The notes under the pieces were generated by a model. The model was not told where the DNA came from. It saw nothing but the letters and a program-made list of their open reading frames with translations, and ran no database searches. 64,000 bases of DNA from Biomphalaria glabrata. Lineage: Eukaryota > Mollusca > Gastropoda > Planorbidae. Position numbers and translations under genes: made by a program. Below are positions 34,312 to 49,300 of this stretch, in pieces. How positions within the stretch are numbered: position 1 is the stretch's first letter; each line of letters begins with the position of its first letter. The stretch is taken from the NCBI RefSeq assembly GCF_947242115.1, contig NC_074718.1, forward strand, positions 45,734,699 through 45,798,698, written 5' to 3'.

Positions 34312-37300
34312 TCAATTTGTAGGACTATGTACATAATCCTTGTATTGATAAACACACTTCCCAGCAATATACGTGGCCTTGACATTTAGGTCATCATCCA
34401 ATAAAACAAAATCAGCATCACTGTCGAAATTGAGAGTACCTTTTCTGTCTTCGATCCCTAAAAGTTGAGCAGGATGCAAAGATGCAGCTTCTAAAGCTAG
34501 TTCTGGGCCACATCCTAATAATTTTTAAAAGAAGACATTACAACCTGTGGTGTATTATTACTATTGTTGCAAAATATTGAATGCAAATTAATATATGTAT
34601 GTAAACATTAATATTAAATAAACCAGAGGGGGAAAAAAACAACAGAAAGAAGTAACTGAAGAAATTTACATTTTAATTTTTAAAAACTTAGCATAGTAAA
34701 TAGAGTAGCACAGGATGCTAGAAACTAGACTGTTTCTGTGTGCCTAGACATAAGATATTATCAACTAAAGAGAGAAGATTTTAAATTTTAATTTCAAATA
34801 CACTTATCTACATCAAAAGTAAAAAATGTGTTATCGTTATTCCTTTTTTTTTGTAGACATTTAGGCAGAGTTTTTAGCAAATTGTAAGCTACTTCTAATG
34901 ACTCATAATGACTTCTGTAGGTTCCTAGTTGTATACTTTGAACCTCTACGCTCAAGTTAATTATCTATTTTCTTATCTTATTAATTACAAATGCTTTTTC
35001 AAAAGAGAAGATAATTTCTTATGTTAATGTAAATGTGTTAATCTAGTCATGCATGTTAATAAGAGACTTAAACTCTGCTACGACTGGTTTTCTTGGCTGC
35101 TTCAGCTTCTTCTATATACTTCAGGGCTGATTTCATAAACATGTCCCTAACCTTTGTAGCCACCTAAAACAGCTCAATCTTAGTAGAGTTTTGGAAAATG
35201 CTTTATTATTTACAGACGTTTACTTCTAGTTGCCTACATCTTTAGAGTTTCTAGTTGCCCACATCTTTAGAATTTCCAAAGGAAGACATTTTCCTAAGTA
35301 GTCTTTATCTTTCTTATCCTTGTTGGTGATATAATCTTGTTTGCAGTAAAATTTTATTTATTGTCAAAGACAGCACTGAAGTAGTTTGGACTATTTCAAT
35401 GTTCTCTCCAGTTATTGAAACTATCATTTTTACTTCTTTTTTAATGGAAGTTGATCATCACTTCTTTGTAGTTTTTTTTTTTTACATTCAAAATTTTTAA
35501 ATCATCATTAATCTTTATTGAGGATGTTTATTTCTTTGAAATAACTATGTCAGAACACGTTGAGAACAGGTCAAAAAGTCGCCTCATCTGCCAATTTTGT
35601 TAAAGAAGAAATAAGAATATCTGATCGAGAATCATTAGCTTATAAAATGTACCACAATGGCGATATCATGGCCTCTTGAGAAAATGCTTATGATGTTCAA
35701 GATCTAACTCTAGGTTGAAAGGGGCCAAAATTAATTGTTTAGAAATTATTTGACTACCGGTATTTATTGTATCCTCACCTGTTTGTTTAGCAAAAAGTCG
35801 AACACAAGTGTCAAGTGTCGCCATGCTGAAATAATGTCAGAATAGTTTTTTAATCAAGTTTTGAAATGTCTCGCATATTAAAACATTAGCTCTCTTGTCT
35901 AATAAAGTTGTTTGAAATTCACTGGCAACATTCTGTTCATCCCATTGGGACAGCCCAAGAGTAGTAGATAGATTCTAATATATTTAAAATTAACAAGATA
36001 GTGAAAAAGACAGTTCTTAAGAATCAATTGATAACCTTCTGCACTATATGTAACACCTTTACTGTAAGTAAGTTTACTGTAAGTAAGTTTACTGTAAGTA
36101 AGAAACCTGTTGACAGAATTCACATCACATGCAAAAGTAAACCTGAAGTGAGTTTCGGAAAAGTCAGCAGAAATGTTTCATGGACCAGAGATTCAGGACA
36201 ATTTTTACTTTTACTAGAATGGAGCACAACAGGTGGAGCAATTTTTTAAGCAACAATTCCATATTATATTATATATATCATTAATATATATATATTTATA
36301 TTAATTATGTATTTGAGTCTTCATTTCTCCCATTACTTAAACTAATTAGGAATCTATGTTTAGTCTATTATCAGCAAGTCATTGTGTTTGCTTGAAGCTA
36401 ATTAATTGTAAGCAACATATTTATGCAAACAATAAGACCCTGAGGAGTAATTTCAGTATTATGAGTATCTTCTCAAACCCAATTTGATGTAAATAACTTA
36501 TTTATTCAAACCAAGGGACCTTCAGGCAAAGATTGCACGAAGGCATCTACGTCAGATTTTTCAGATAGCAATGTGTTCAACCTTCAACTGTCCCACACTC
36601 AAACAAAAGAGAAGATCATCATAGAACTCCTCTATGCCAATGTCTGCACCTTACTTGCCTACACTTAACAGGAGCTCCAGCTTGCTGTTAACAACTTTGT
36701 GTATGCTGCCACTTCTTTTGGTTAAACAATAAATCTTGGAAAAACAGAAGTCATATTTCCATAATGGGCATACACTGGCAGGGCTACCTTATAAATAATC
36801 AAGTTCTGCTGGAGACTGATGTGGGCAGTTCAGAAACCTTTACCAAGATAAAAAATGCTAGAAAAATCAACAAAGGCGCAATTTTCCCCTCACTGACAAA
36901 GAGGAAGGTAGCTGACAGAAGATGGCCTCTGAAAGAGACAGTTTGAGAGCTCTCACAAAAGCTGGGGGAAACATTTGAGGCCCATTAGAAAGCCCTTGTA
37001 TAAACAAGCAAAGAAGACATAAAACTAAATATATAGACCCCTAGCCGACAAAAAATATGCAATTTGCCATCAAAGACTATAACTATTATATTACATAATT
37101 TGATATAATTAATATTTTCTTTTTGTATCTTCTGACATTACTGAAATGTTTTTGAACACTTCAACTGATTTTCTAGTGCTCAAAGAGATATGCATAACCA
37201 GGTTGAGAAAAACTTATCTAAAGCAATTTTACTTAAGAACACCACACTTACCTTCCAGCTAAAGTTTTTGTGTCCTTGATGTAAGAATATTTTCCTTCCA

Positions 37301-40300
37301 CAACAATAGTTTGTTCCCCAAAAGGATAAGTTCCATCAGGTAGTCCCATGGCTTGAATGGCATCAGTAACAAGTACAGTGCCTGGCAAGACAACAGAAGC
37401 AAGAAGTAAGAGTAAAAACACATACCAATTATAATTGACCTTTTAAATAATGCTTACATTACAAAGCAATTAATTAAATAACATGCATATCATATGGACT
37501 ACTAAATTTGCAAATGAATCACACTTGAATGGTTTACTTAGTCTCTATATTAAAAAAAAAAAAAAAACCCATAAGCATAAAACATTGTATAACAGCACTA
37601 AAAGACAATAACAAGGCTTGCCTTTGAGCCCCAAGATTAATTAGGAGTGCAGTATTTACTGTGGGTACGCAGCCCCAGCTGTGACCTACATATTTTGCCA
37701 CATCCAGGGCAGCATGACCTTTGTCCTCCGGTGGTCGATTAGGACAATAGTGAAGAAAACAAAGACTAGCTCAGACCGAAACCACAACTCCCCAAAACTT
37801 CAATTTTGCAAAATTTGGCAGAAAAGCAGTGAAACAGGAATCAAGCAAAATCTAAAGATTGCTGGTGTTAGCAAGCATCCACTATTTAAGAAAACATATG
37901 TTCACAGGATGCACCCATAGTCAAAATCATAAAAAGAAACAACATGGCAATTGTTGTAATTAACATTTAATGAATGTGCACTGTTGTTTTTTGTTATACA
38001 GTTTGGCTTGTTGTTCCGTGAATCAATCATTCAACCTTTTCAGAGTGTCTCCTTGTTCCAGTGTCAGTGTTATTTTCCATCAAGGTTTTATTGCTGCCAC
38101 TGCCACCTACCAGACAAATTTAACTCATTTCAGATAGAATTCCAGAGTGTGACACATTTTCTTTGACAAATTGTAGTTCCTTTTTTTCTAATCAAACCAT
38201 TTTTACTTGGTGACTTTTATTTTTGGTTCATATTGTCTACAAAATGTTTTCGACTAAGCCACAATAATTAAAAAAGTAAAAAAAAATGCAATGAAAATAA
38301 TTTATTGTTAAGACCTTTTGGATGAACTCTGTGAGCAATTCGTAAAGCCGCTGGGTGAGTGTGTATTCCATCAGCTATGATACCATAGAAAACTTGACGA
38401 TTTCGAGGAAGTTTTTCACTTGTCAATAAACCAACCAGATGAGGATCACGATGATGGAACTGTAAAGAGATGATGGAACTGTAAAGAGATGTTGAAATTG
38501 TAATGAGATAACAAATTAGTAAAGAGATGATGACGCTGTAAAGAGATGGTAGAACTGTAAAAAGATGATGAAACTGTAAAGAGATGATAGAACTGCAAAG
38601 AGATGATGGAACTGTGAAACTAAAGAAATGATGAAACTGTAAAGAGATGATGGAAGGATGAAACTGTAAAGACATGATGGAAGGATGAAACTGTAAAGAG
38701 ATGATGGAAGGATGAAACTGTAAAGAGATAACTGAACTGTAAAGAGATGATAGTAGGATGAAACTGTAAAGAGATGATGGAAGGATGAAACTGTAAAGAG
38801 ATGATGAATCTATAAAGAGATTATGAGGGTGTAAAGATGATGGAATAGTAAAGAGATGATGAAACTGTCTACATATCATCACTGCTACTACTATCATTTT
38901 TTTTTTATCTTATCATGTTATCTACTACTTGTATAATCATTCATCTCACTATAATTATTTTCTTCTTTGAAGGAATGACAGTAATTAATAAGATTATTTA
39001 TAAGAAACAATGTTTCAATGTTATTTATCTGACATTTAATGTTTTACAACAAATTTGAAATATAATTAGACTATGTGATCCAATGATAATTATGTAAATT
39101 CAGATGTTTAATAGAAATGTTTGTTTGACATGTTTTTGAAGTTCTTTCAGAATTGAATATTAAACCATAGCCCCAGATTCTGCATCAGGAATGGTAGTGG
39201 GCAGAGTTTGAACCCGGAACCATTGAGAAAACAGTCTAGAGCAGATACCACACAACCAGGCAATATGTTTACCACTTTGAGTTGTTTAGTAATGAGTGTT
39301 ATAATTATGGCAATATATTCAGAATTACATTAAGATAAAGTGTATTGTTTCACATGATTATGCAAACCTAGTTGGGACCTGCATATTTTGCCACATGCAA
39401 ACAAAGCTGTTATACTATGAGTGTTTTTAAAGTTTTCTCTTTTAATCTTTTGCACCTTTTTTTAGCAAGGGTTTTTCTTTGGGCTTTAAATGTGTGTCCC
39501 GCCACCTTCATGAGAGCCAAAAACTATTGTCCACAACTGTTTTTTTTATAGTATAAAGTAATAAAATTGAAGAAAAGTATTTTTGATTTGGCCATTTTAA
39601 AACGAAAATGTAATTTTAGAAGTATAAAAGTTGTATTCATATTTCTTAACAATATTTTAAAAGTATGTTTAAACTAAGTGAGAATGAACAAATAAATGAG
39701 CTATACTCACAGGCAACATTGCATTAAATAGATGAGTGATGAATTTAGCGCCTGATCTGACAGCCTCTTCACCTTCAAGTAAATTAGCACTGGAATGGCC
39801 TGGAGAGAAAGCTCATTTGTAAATCTTCTATTCGTAAAGTTTTGAAAAAATATGTACAGCAAACAAAACAAATGGTTTCCATAATGAATTAGATGAATGT
39901 ACTTCAAATGTAAATGTTGAACATGACAATGGAGAACCCATAATTAAGTATGCACATGAAAATATGAACCTCAAATGTATATTCTATATATGAAGCATCT
40001 TCTAATAAGTAAGCAGTATAGAGTTGTCTCTTATGGTCTATTTCAGTTTTCTCAGTGTTGATTTTAAAGTCATTATTTTGAAAGAATTGGGACTGTATAT
40101 TCTATAAATAATAATAATAACAAGTCCCAAAAAGCCTGTGGAGTCTGGGAGCGCATGAGGCGCATCGCACTTCCCCGTGGTGGAGGCTGTCCAGGCCTGA
40201 GCAAGCTATTATAGCACAGTGCAGTACAGGCCACTGTCCTGTTGGCTCATATTTCTCGCGGCTATGGCCAAATTTTGATTCACGGTGCCCCCGCTGCGGG

Positions 40301-43300
40301 GAAGAAGAGGAAACCGTGCCTCATATTCTGTTTGACTGCCCCAGACTTGCTGATCTCCGTCTCGACAGGTCTGGGAAACCCAAAATTCTCGACCTGTATG
40401 GCGACATTTATGCACTACGCAAGACAGCAGGGTTTCTGTCCAGGGCTTTTGCAAGAGAGGATTTGAGCCTCTCAAGCCCTCACTCTAATGGAGTTTGATG
40501 ATGATGATGATGATTATCCATAAGGAGATTTTATGCAATTTGTGCATTACACTGAACAAAACATTATAACTATAGAAAACCAAAATATACATTCACACCA
40601 GACTCAATCATAATTTATATATATCAGTTTCTATTTAATTATTTAATTTAATGAAATCATATTAATGAAACAAAAGGAAAAGATTTGACCTAGACAAGCT
40701 CAACAACACACAGATAAAAAGGAATTCCAACTATCCCTTCAAAATAGATTTGCTGTGCTACAACTAGATGAGGCCAAACAAAGCGTCGATAAATCTTGGC
40801 AAAATTTCAAAGAAATTATTACTGAAACAAGCAATGAAGTACTAAGCCTTAACCCTAAGAAGAAAAAACAGTGGATTAGTGACGAGACATGGAAATTAAT
40901 CGAAGAAAGGAAATGCGCTAAACAGGCAGTTAACCTAGCAAAAACAAGAAACCACAAGCAACAATCAAAACAAGACTACCAAGCAGTTTCACAGAAAGTC
41001 ACCAAAATGCTTAGACAAGACAAACGATCATTTTACAATAATCTGGCAGAACAGGCAGAAGAAGCAGCAGGTAAAGGAGATATAAAACAACTATACAAAA
41101 TCACCAAACTTCTCAGTACCAAAAAGGCTAATTGCAATGTTCCAGTCCGAAACAAATACGGAAAACTACTTTCTTCAATAAATGAACAACTTGAAAGATG
41201 GAAAGAATATTTTCAAGAAGTGCTCAATAGACCTAAATCACGAAATCCACCAGATCTAAATGCAGGACCAACACTAGACATAAACATGGAAGAAATAACA
41301 AAAGAAGAAATAAGGAATGCACTCAAACAAATGAAGACAGGTAAAGCAGCTGGAATTGACAACATACCACCCGAAGTCCTAAAAGAAGGAGGAAGTGAAA
41401 TAGTTGACCAAATGCACAAACTATTCAACAAAATTTGGTTAACAGAAACACCTCCGGGTGAGTGGAAAAAGGGCTTGCTAATTAAAATACCAAAGAGTGG
41501 AGATCTATCACAATGTGAGAAATGGCGAGGCATCACTTTGCTGTCAGTACCAAGCAAGATTTTTAGCAGAATCCTACTAAACAGAATAAAGGGAGCATGT
41601 GATGAACACCTAAGGGAAGAACAGGCCGGATTCAGAAAAGGGAGATCTTGTGCTGACCAAATAGCTACACTCAGGATAATTGTAGAACAATGTGTCGAAT
41701 GGCAATCTCCTCTCTATGCAACTTTTGTTGACTTTGAAAAAGCTTTTGATAGTGTCGACAGAGAATCTATCTGGACAGTAATGAGACATTATGGGATCCC
41801 CAATAAAATAATAACCATAATCAAGAACCTTTATGATGGTTTCACCTGCCAAGTAACCCACTGTGGCAAGCTGTCAGAGGAATTTCCAGTCACAACAGGA
41901 GTCAAACAGGGATGTCTTCTTTCACCACTCCTGTTCCTTCTAGTACTGGATTGGGTCACAAAAGAAGCCTACTCTAACGCAGGGAAAGGAATCCAATGGA
42001 CTCTCACACAAAAGCTGGAAGATCTGGAATTCGCTGATGACATAGCCCTATTATCACACAGACTACAGGATATGCAAGAAAAGGTCACAGCTTTAAGCGA
42101 AGTAGGAAAAAGAGTAGGCCTCAAAATAAACCACCAAAAAACTAAAGTACTTAAAGTAAACAATAAACAAAGTGGAGACATAGTATTGGATTCTCAGACA
42201 ATAGACCAAGTAGAAAATTTTATATACCTTGGGAGTGTAGTCAGTATATCAGGTGGAACAGATGAAGACATTAAACGCCGTATAAATCTAGCACGTCAGA
42301 CATTTACACAGCTAAAACCAACCTGGAAATCTCCTTACATCTCAAACAAGACTAAACTAAGAATCTTTAATTCTAATGTCAAGGCTGTCCTACTGTATGG
42401 TTCTGAAACATGGAGAACAACTGAAGCCACAACAAAAAAATACAGACCTTCATCAACAGATGCCTGAGAAATATCCTAAAAATACACTGGTATGACAAAG
42501 TAGAAAACACCAAACTGTGGGAGATGAGTGGACAGAAAATATAGAAGTGCAGATCTTAGAGAGGAAGTGGAGATGGATTGGTCACACCCTTAGAAAAGAT
42601 ACCAGCAACAGAGCTAGGCAGGCCATAGAGTGGAACCCCCAGGGAACAAGACGCAGAGGAAGACCAAAAAGAACATGGCGACGCAGTGTACTTGAAGAAG
42701 CAGAGAAGACCGGGAAGAGCTGGGACACCATCAAAAAGCTAGCAAGAGACCGTGGAGAGTGGCGTGTTTATGTCGAGGCCCTATGTTCCATGAGGAACTC
42801 AAAGGAATGATGATGATGATGATATTAATGTAGCTTCAATTTCAATTATGTTCTTTGATCAATTATTTTGAACCTACAACATGCAAAAGTGTGTCACTTA
42901 ATCAAAATCTAGAGTCGCCTAAATATGAAACTGATGAATAGCAGTGTGACAAATAAAAAGCTATAGATTTGAGGTGGGAAATCAACATTTATGTTGAATA
43001 AGGTGATGAAAACTTCCTGCGAGTATGCAGATTATTCGATTGGAAACTTCCCACGACTATGCAGACATTATAGTGGAGAATTCCAATGGGAATGTTTCTA
43101 AATGGGTTAGTGATCTCAAATGTTTATGTTACAAGGAAAAGTCTGTCAAGGTCAGAGTTCATGGGAGATTTCATTTTTTCAACCTGAAATTTAAACCATA
43201 TTATTTACTCTTTCTTACTGACAAAGATTAAAATATAGAATTACATTAAACATTGTCATTAAAAAGTAGTAAGAAATCTTGTAATTGCTTTTTGGAATAT

Positions 43301-46300
43301 GCATAGGATTGAGACATTTTAGTGCAGACAATATTAAAAAAAACAAAAAAAAAAACTTGACCATATTTGACTGATTTGTACAAAAAGATTTGTTAAATTA
43401 CTAAAAATTTCACCTATTATATTTTAAAATTTAGATAATTGTTGTTAGTATTAATTGATTTCACAACGAGAAGTTGCTTGAACTGTTATATGCAAAGTTC
43501 TTAACAAAAATTTCTTTTTCAAAACATTGACATGTTTTGGATGTTCTTTCAGAACTGAAGAATATTACACCCAAGCCCAGGTCTGCATCAGGAATGGTGG
43601 TTCGAACCCAGGACCATTGAGACAACAGTCCAGAGCAGATACCATACAACCAGGCAATATGTTTACCACTTTGAGTTGTTTAGTAATGAGTGTTATAAAA
43701 CTTTATTTTTACAAGCTACTCACCAAGTGAAACAACTATTCCCCTTTTACACAACTCTTCAACAACTTGCAAGGAATTTTGTTTTTCAGGTGCAAGAGTA
43801 ACCAAAGCGACATTAGACAAATCTCCATACATATCCAGGACATCAACAAAGCCATTGTCATAACTCTTGATACACTGTTTTGGGTGAGCCCCATTCCTAT
43901 CTGGACTAATAAATGGACCTTCAAGATGAGCACCTAGTATAAGAATAGAAGCTTTTGTTAGTTCTCCCTTCACAAAAATCAGTAAAACAAAAAATACAAG
44001 GAAATAAAACTGGGGTTTTTATAGTTCAGTAAATCATTGTAAATTTGATTAATTCCTTCAAAATTTGTAATTGTGGTAAGAGTCAAGTCAAAACTCTTGT
44101 AACTCTATGCTCCCCTCTATTGGAATTTCTAATTTATTGTTCTGTCTGGGAGGGATCCAAGAAGATGGAAATCTGTTTCATCCCTGTTACTGATGCTTGT
44201 GATAGGGAGACAAGGTTGAAGGCTGAGCATACTCCTGTTACATCCCTGTCACTGATGCTTGAGATAGAGAGACAAGGTTGAAGGCTGAGCATACTCCTGT
44301 TACATCCCTGTCACTGATGCTTGTGATAGGGAGACAAGGTTGAAGGCTGAGCATACTCCTGTTACATCCCTGTCACTGATGCTTGAGATAGAGAGACAAG
44401 GTTGAAGGCTGAGCATACTCCCCATTTTCGATCTCTGTGCAACATCAGCCATAAAACGGCCCTTGAGGAGCAGTGTGTGGATATAAGTGACAGGGTTGTT
44501 GGGGCTCCTCTCCATCCCTGCTCAGGTATCAGCTCGCCTTAACTTGTGTATTGGAGAACATCTGGCAACAAAAGTAACAGCTGGGGAACTTGTACCAAGG
44601 TGGCAGGATACAGACTTCAGGCCCAAAGGAAAGATACTTCTGAAGACAAGTGTAGACAGTGGAAAGAGAACTTAAACTGACCACCTTCAAACAATGGTAT
44701 TGTCTCCATTGAATGTTGGAAGAAGATCCCAGTGTGAAGCCACTTGAAACTCTTTCTATGGCTGTAACCCAAATCTGATAAAACTTTCTTTTATAAGCAG
44801 TTCCAAGAACTACATTGTATTCAATTTAAAATTGTATTCAGTTCCTAGGTATTTCACTATTAGACATGTAGATCCAGGTATAAGCTTTTAACCTTCACTA
44901 TTGACTTAGTGCATTCAATTCTCATATTGGTTTATCTTATTGTAGATCTATTGTAATAGGCACAGTCATGTAAATAACTACAACTAATATTGTTTTATTT
45001 TAGCATTTGCTTACAATCTGTCTTGGTAAGACAGTTACAACCTCAAAGAAACAAACATTTAATGCAGACATACCCAGTACACCTGCTCCCATTTCACTTC
45101 CAGAACATTTCTTGATACCAGGCAGGATCTATTACATAGAGAGAAAGGAATAAATAGAGAGAAAGTCAGGGGTAAGTCTAAAATAAAAACAAAGAGAACA
45201 AATATCCTCCTATTTTACTAGGAGATATAGCATCAAGAATCACTTGTGATATATGTAACTTATATTTCAACAAAAGAAAATTGGATTAGCTAAAAGTATG
45301 ACATCAACATCTTTCAGATATAATAATGTGATCTCTAGAATTAGCCAGAATTTTTTTTTCTTAGGTATCTTAATTCAAAAATGAAAAATTTGCTCTTGCA
45401 TTTTATGCTGACATTCTAGTAAATAACAAAATGCTTGAGTGGATACATTTTTTTGCAGTGCTTAGGTAAGTTTAAAGCTCACTGCACCATCCATCCAGTC
45501 CAGTTTCTTTATTTTCATTTTCTTCCAAAGTATTCCTATCTCTGACACTGGTAAAATGTGTGACTTCTACTCAATCTGTTTGTTTAAAATACACTTGTCT
45601 ACCTTGATATTGTATTGTGTGGTGGCCATAAGACTTGTATTTTGAGAAACTGCTCCTAGTTGTGATTTAAAATAAATTTGTCATCTATAAAAGCAACTTG
45701 TTAAGGTAGCTGGAATTTAGGATTGCATTTATACTGACTTCAGTACTCTCTGCTTTAACTTTATCTTGTCAACTAGTTGGGTCATTCAGCATGTACACTT
45801 TACTTTGGCTGTTGTTCAGTTCTCTGCTTTAACTTCATCTTGTCAACTAGTTGGGTCATTCAGCATGTACACTTTACTTTGGCTGTTGTTCAGTTCTCTG
45901 CTTTAACTTCATGTTGTCAACACTTCCCACAACTTCCACCAGTTTAATAAATTTCATTTGTATGACAAAAAAAAACAAAACAAAAAATACTGGTGGTCTT
46001 TACAACTCAATTACATATTTATCACAAAAAGAAAATGCCATCAATGCATATTTTTTTTTTAATAATAAAACAGTTCAGAAATGGTTCAGCAATTGATCTT
46101 GTGTGGTTAAATGGATGCTTCAGTAATGTTGACTTACTTCCAATATCATTACACACATTACTGATCTTTTGCTACACCAGCAGCTTTATACAGTTTATAT
46201 AAAATTACTTAAGTAAGAAGAAAAATTAATTTTTGTCTTCTAGAAGAAAATTAATTGCTTTAGTTATGTGTTAAATTAGTTTTGACCAATTTTTTCTAGT

Positions 46301-49300
46301 TCTTGTTGTAGGCGTGATGACGCGAATGTCTCTGTGCATTGTAGATACCTCTTCTGGTACTACTATAATGTTCTCTGACTTGTTAACTAAATACTTTCTC
46401 ACACGCACTAGATTTGCAGGTGCGTGAGAACACTAACATACTGGACTCTCCGACCACAAACATTTAGAATCATTAATATACACACTGGTAGCAGACATGA
46501 ATTTTATTCACACAATAATTCACAAAAGATATTGGCGACTTAAGCCATCACAAAATGTAATCCAATGAAAAGAACAGCATACTACATAATAATTACTCAG
46601 TGCTCATATAATATACCTGAGGAGATAATAACGCTCCTCTATCTACCAGAGTCCAAAATCAACTGAGGTGTCCACCTCGTGGTCAGCTTCCGACCAAGAA
46701 AATCTCGTGCTAACTGCACTGAATAGTTCAGTGACTACTAGTCACCAAAAATTAAAGGGGTTCTAAAACTGATATATGACAGTCATGATTTTAAATTACT
46801 ATTGAAACAATTACTGCACAATGTAAGGCACCCACTGGCACCAAAACAAGACTACTTGTTCTGCTCAGCTATGAACACTCACCTTATGATAAAAATTTGG
46901 TGTGGAAGTTATAATCGTTGGACAGAAGGATGTCACTCCATGAGCCAAAATACCAAATGCTACTTTCTGTAAAGATTTCTCAATATTGGTGTCAGTAGAG
47001 AAATCAAAACCAAAACCACCTGAAATTATAAACATTCTTAATTAAGAATCTACTTAGTCATGTGGCAGCCTTAATATTATTTAAGTTTTTAATTCCTGTT
47101 TGTTTTACATGTTTTGGATGTTCCTTCAAAATTGAGGATTCTGACACCCTGGCTTAAACCTCCAGCAGGACAGCAGAGGATGGCAGAGGGCAGTGTTCAA
47201 ACCCAGGACCATTGAGATAACAGTCCAGAGAGCATATATATTAGAACAAACAATTAATATTATTGCTTTGGTGAAATGACTAAGAGACTAATTAGCAACT
47301 TCGGGTTAGCTATTTTTTTTAGACTATTATATGACATGTAATGCAAATGAAAGAATCAATGTTCCAAGCCTAATTGAGTGTTATTATCTAAGCCTCTGTG
47401 ATCAACTTTAGGGTCATGATTCAGTGAAAAGCTGGACTTTTTAAAAATACTTAATCAACAAGCTGTGCTTACTGAAGGAGTCAAAAATATACTTATTGAA
47501 TAAGCTTGTAAAGCTTTTGATAATTGTTATAGGGGCATCACAGTAAACATAAGTTTTGCATATTTCTCTTTGATGGCATGAGATCTGTTCTCCATTGAGT
47601 TTTGTATTAACTGTTACATGTCGTCTAGCTGCCATGATGGTTTGTTGTTATCACTCCATAGCATAGCGTTACGATGACACTCGGCCTTGTGTATTCATAG
47701 GGAGCCAGTTTTGGGTCCAGCTTTGAGCCAGCTGTTGTGCTAGTGTCCATGATTGAGGCAAATCAACTGCCCAGTGTGGGCCCAAGTTGGCCATTGTGTA
47801 TTGTATCGTGTAATGCATTGGTGCTAGTTGCAAGGTACGGAGTTTAACTTTATGTAATTAATTGTACTGCTTTCTATGTGTTTTATGTAATTACTTTATT
47901 CTTTGAAGATGTATACCAATGCTAAGCCATTGTGTGGTTAATGTTCACAATAAAATTTTTTTCATCACCTTTTCAATTGACATAAAATTTTAATCAAAAG
48001 TATCTCCACCAGTTAATGGTTATTCATTTTAATGTATAGGCAACTGAGTAAAAGCAACCTATCAGGTGCATAGGAAATAGACAAGCATAACAATTGTTTA
48101 GCTGGTGCTTTGTTCTAATAGAAACTCAGCACAGAAAATATGTTAATGACCAGCAAACAGTAGAGATGTCCATTTCATAAATAAGCAGAAAGGGAAGCAC
48201 TAGCTGCTGCCATGCTAGCAAATCATCCACACAGTTCCCCACACAGTCAGATTGTCTTTCTAACCGATGCGAAAAAAAAACCTCCAAAGCTTGCAAAATT
48301 CCCCTTATATTAAAAACCTCAGAACAGCACTTACAAAGCTCAACAACAACAGCAAAAAAACTGTCATCCAATGGATACCAGCTCACATACAACTAGCAGG
48401 AAATGAGAAGGCTGACACACTTGCCAAGAGTGGGAGAACAAACTCACAAGTAAACTCTGCACTCTATCCAGAAGAAATGAAGAAATTAATTGCAGATAAA
48501 ATTAATGAGAAATGGACGAGCTCCCATTCAAATCACAAGAAAGATGATGCTTACTATAAGCTATCCCGACAAGACCAACGTCTAATCTTTCGACTCAGGA
48601 CCGGACACAACAGAATGCGACAACACATGTTCCGGAAGCTCAAAATTGGAACCAGTGAAATCTGCCCATGTGGAGTATCACCAGAAAATGCCGACCACGT
48701 CCTCCAAAACTGCTCTCTCTACCAAGAGGCCCGTATAAGACATTGGCCCCAAATCACCCCAATAGAAAGAAAACTATATGGAGAGCTCCCTGATTTGGAA
48801 ACCACTGCGCAGTTCATCTCATGTATTGGTCTAGTCATATGAACACTTCAACATAACAATGAGAACTATGAAGAAGAAGAAATAAATAAGTTAAAGATGA
48901 AAATAAACAACTTGGCTAGAACTTGAGAATTATTTTTTTAAAGCTTCAGATTTGAATCACTATTGAAGTCAATATTATATGTTCTTTCTCCAGATGTTGG
49001 TATCATGATTGTGTTTGAAGAGTGAGCTATGTTGTATTTTCTTCACAATCATCCGACATATGTGGGTTCGGAGGTTTCATTAATGTAGCTCAATCACTAC
49101 TTAAAAACAATGAAATGACAATGTGCTAGATATTATTTTCTTGAGTTTAATACCTTCAAACTCAAACATGAAACAAATGTAAAGTAAATAGATACAGCAT
49201 AGATACAAGGTAGATACAGGAACAATAATAATATCTTCTTATCTTATAAAATACAAAAGTTACTTCAACAAATAAGATGATTACATCCTAAGGGTCATGC

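Noticed and set aside
37681-37920. 79-codon + strand frame in an AMDHD2 intron
   Set aside because: No recognised protein, antisense to AMDHD2. A short piece resembles 39368-39400, so it is probably repeat-derived.
38268-38897. 209-codon minus-strand frame taken as one gene
   Set aside because: It is exon 6 of AMDHD2 fused by frame continuity to the upstream minisatellite. The splice acceptor at 38459 and the exon 5 junction explain the real coding part.
40209-40475. 88-codon minus-strand frame
   Set aside because: Antisense shadow of the LINE zinc-knuckle fragment at 40123-40512.
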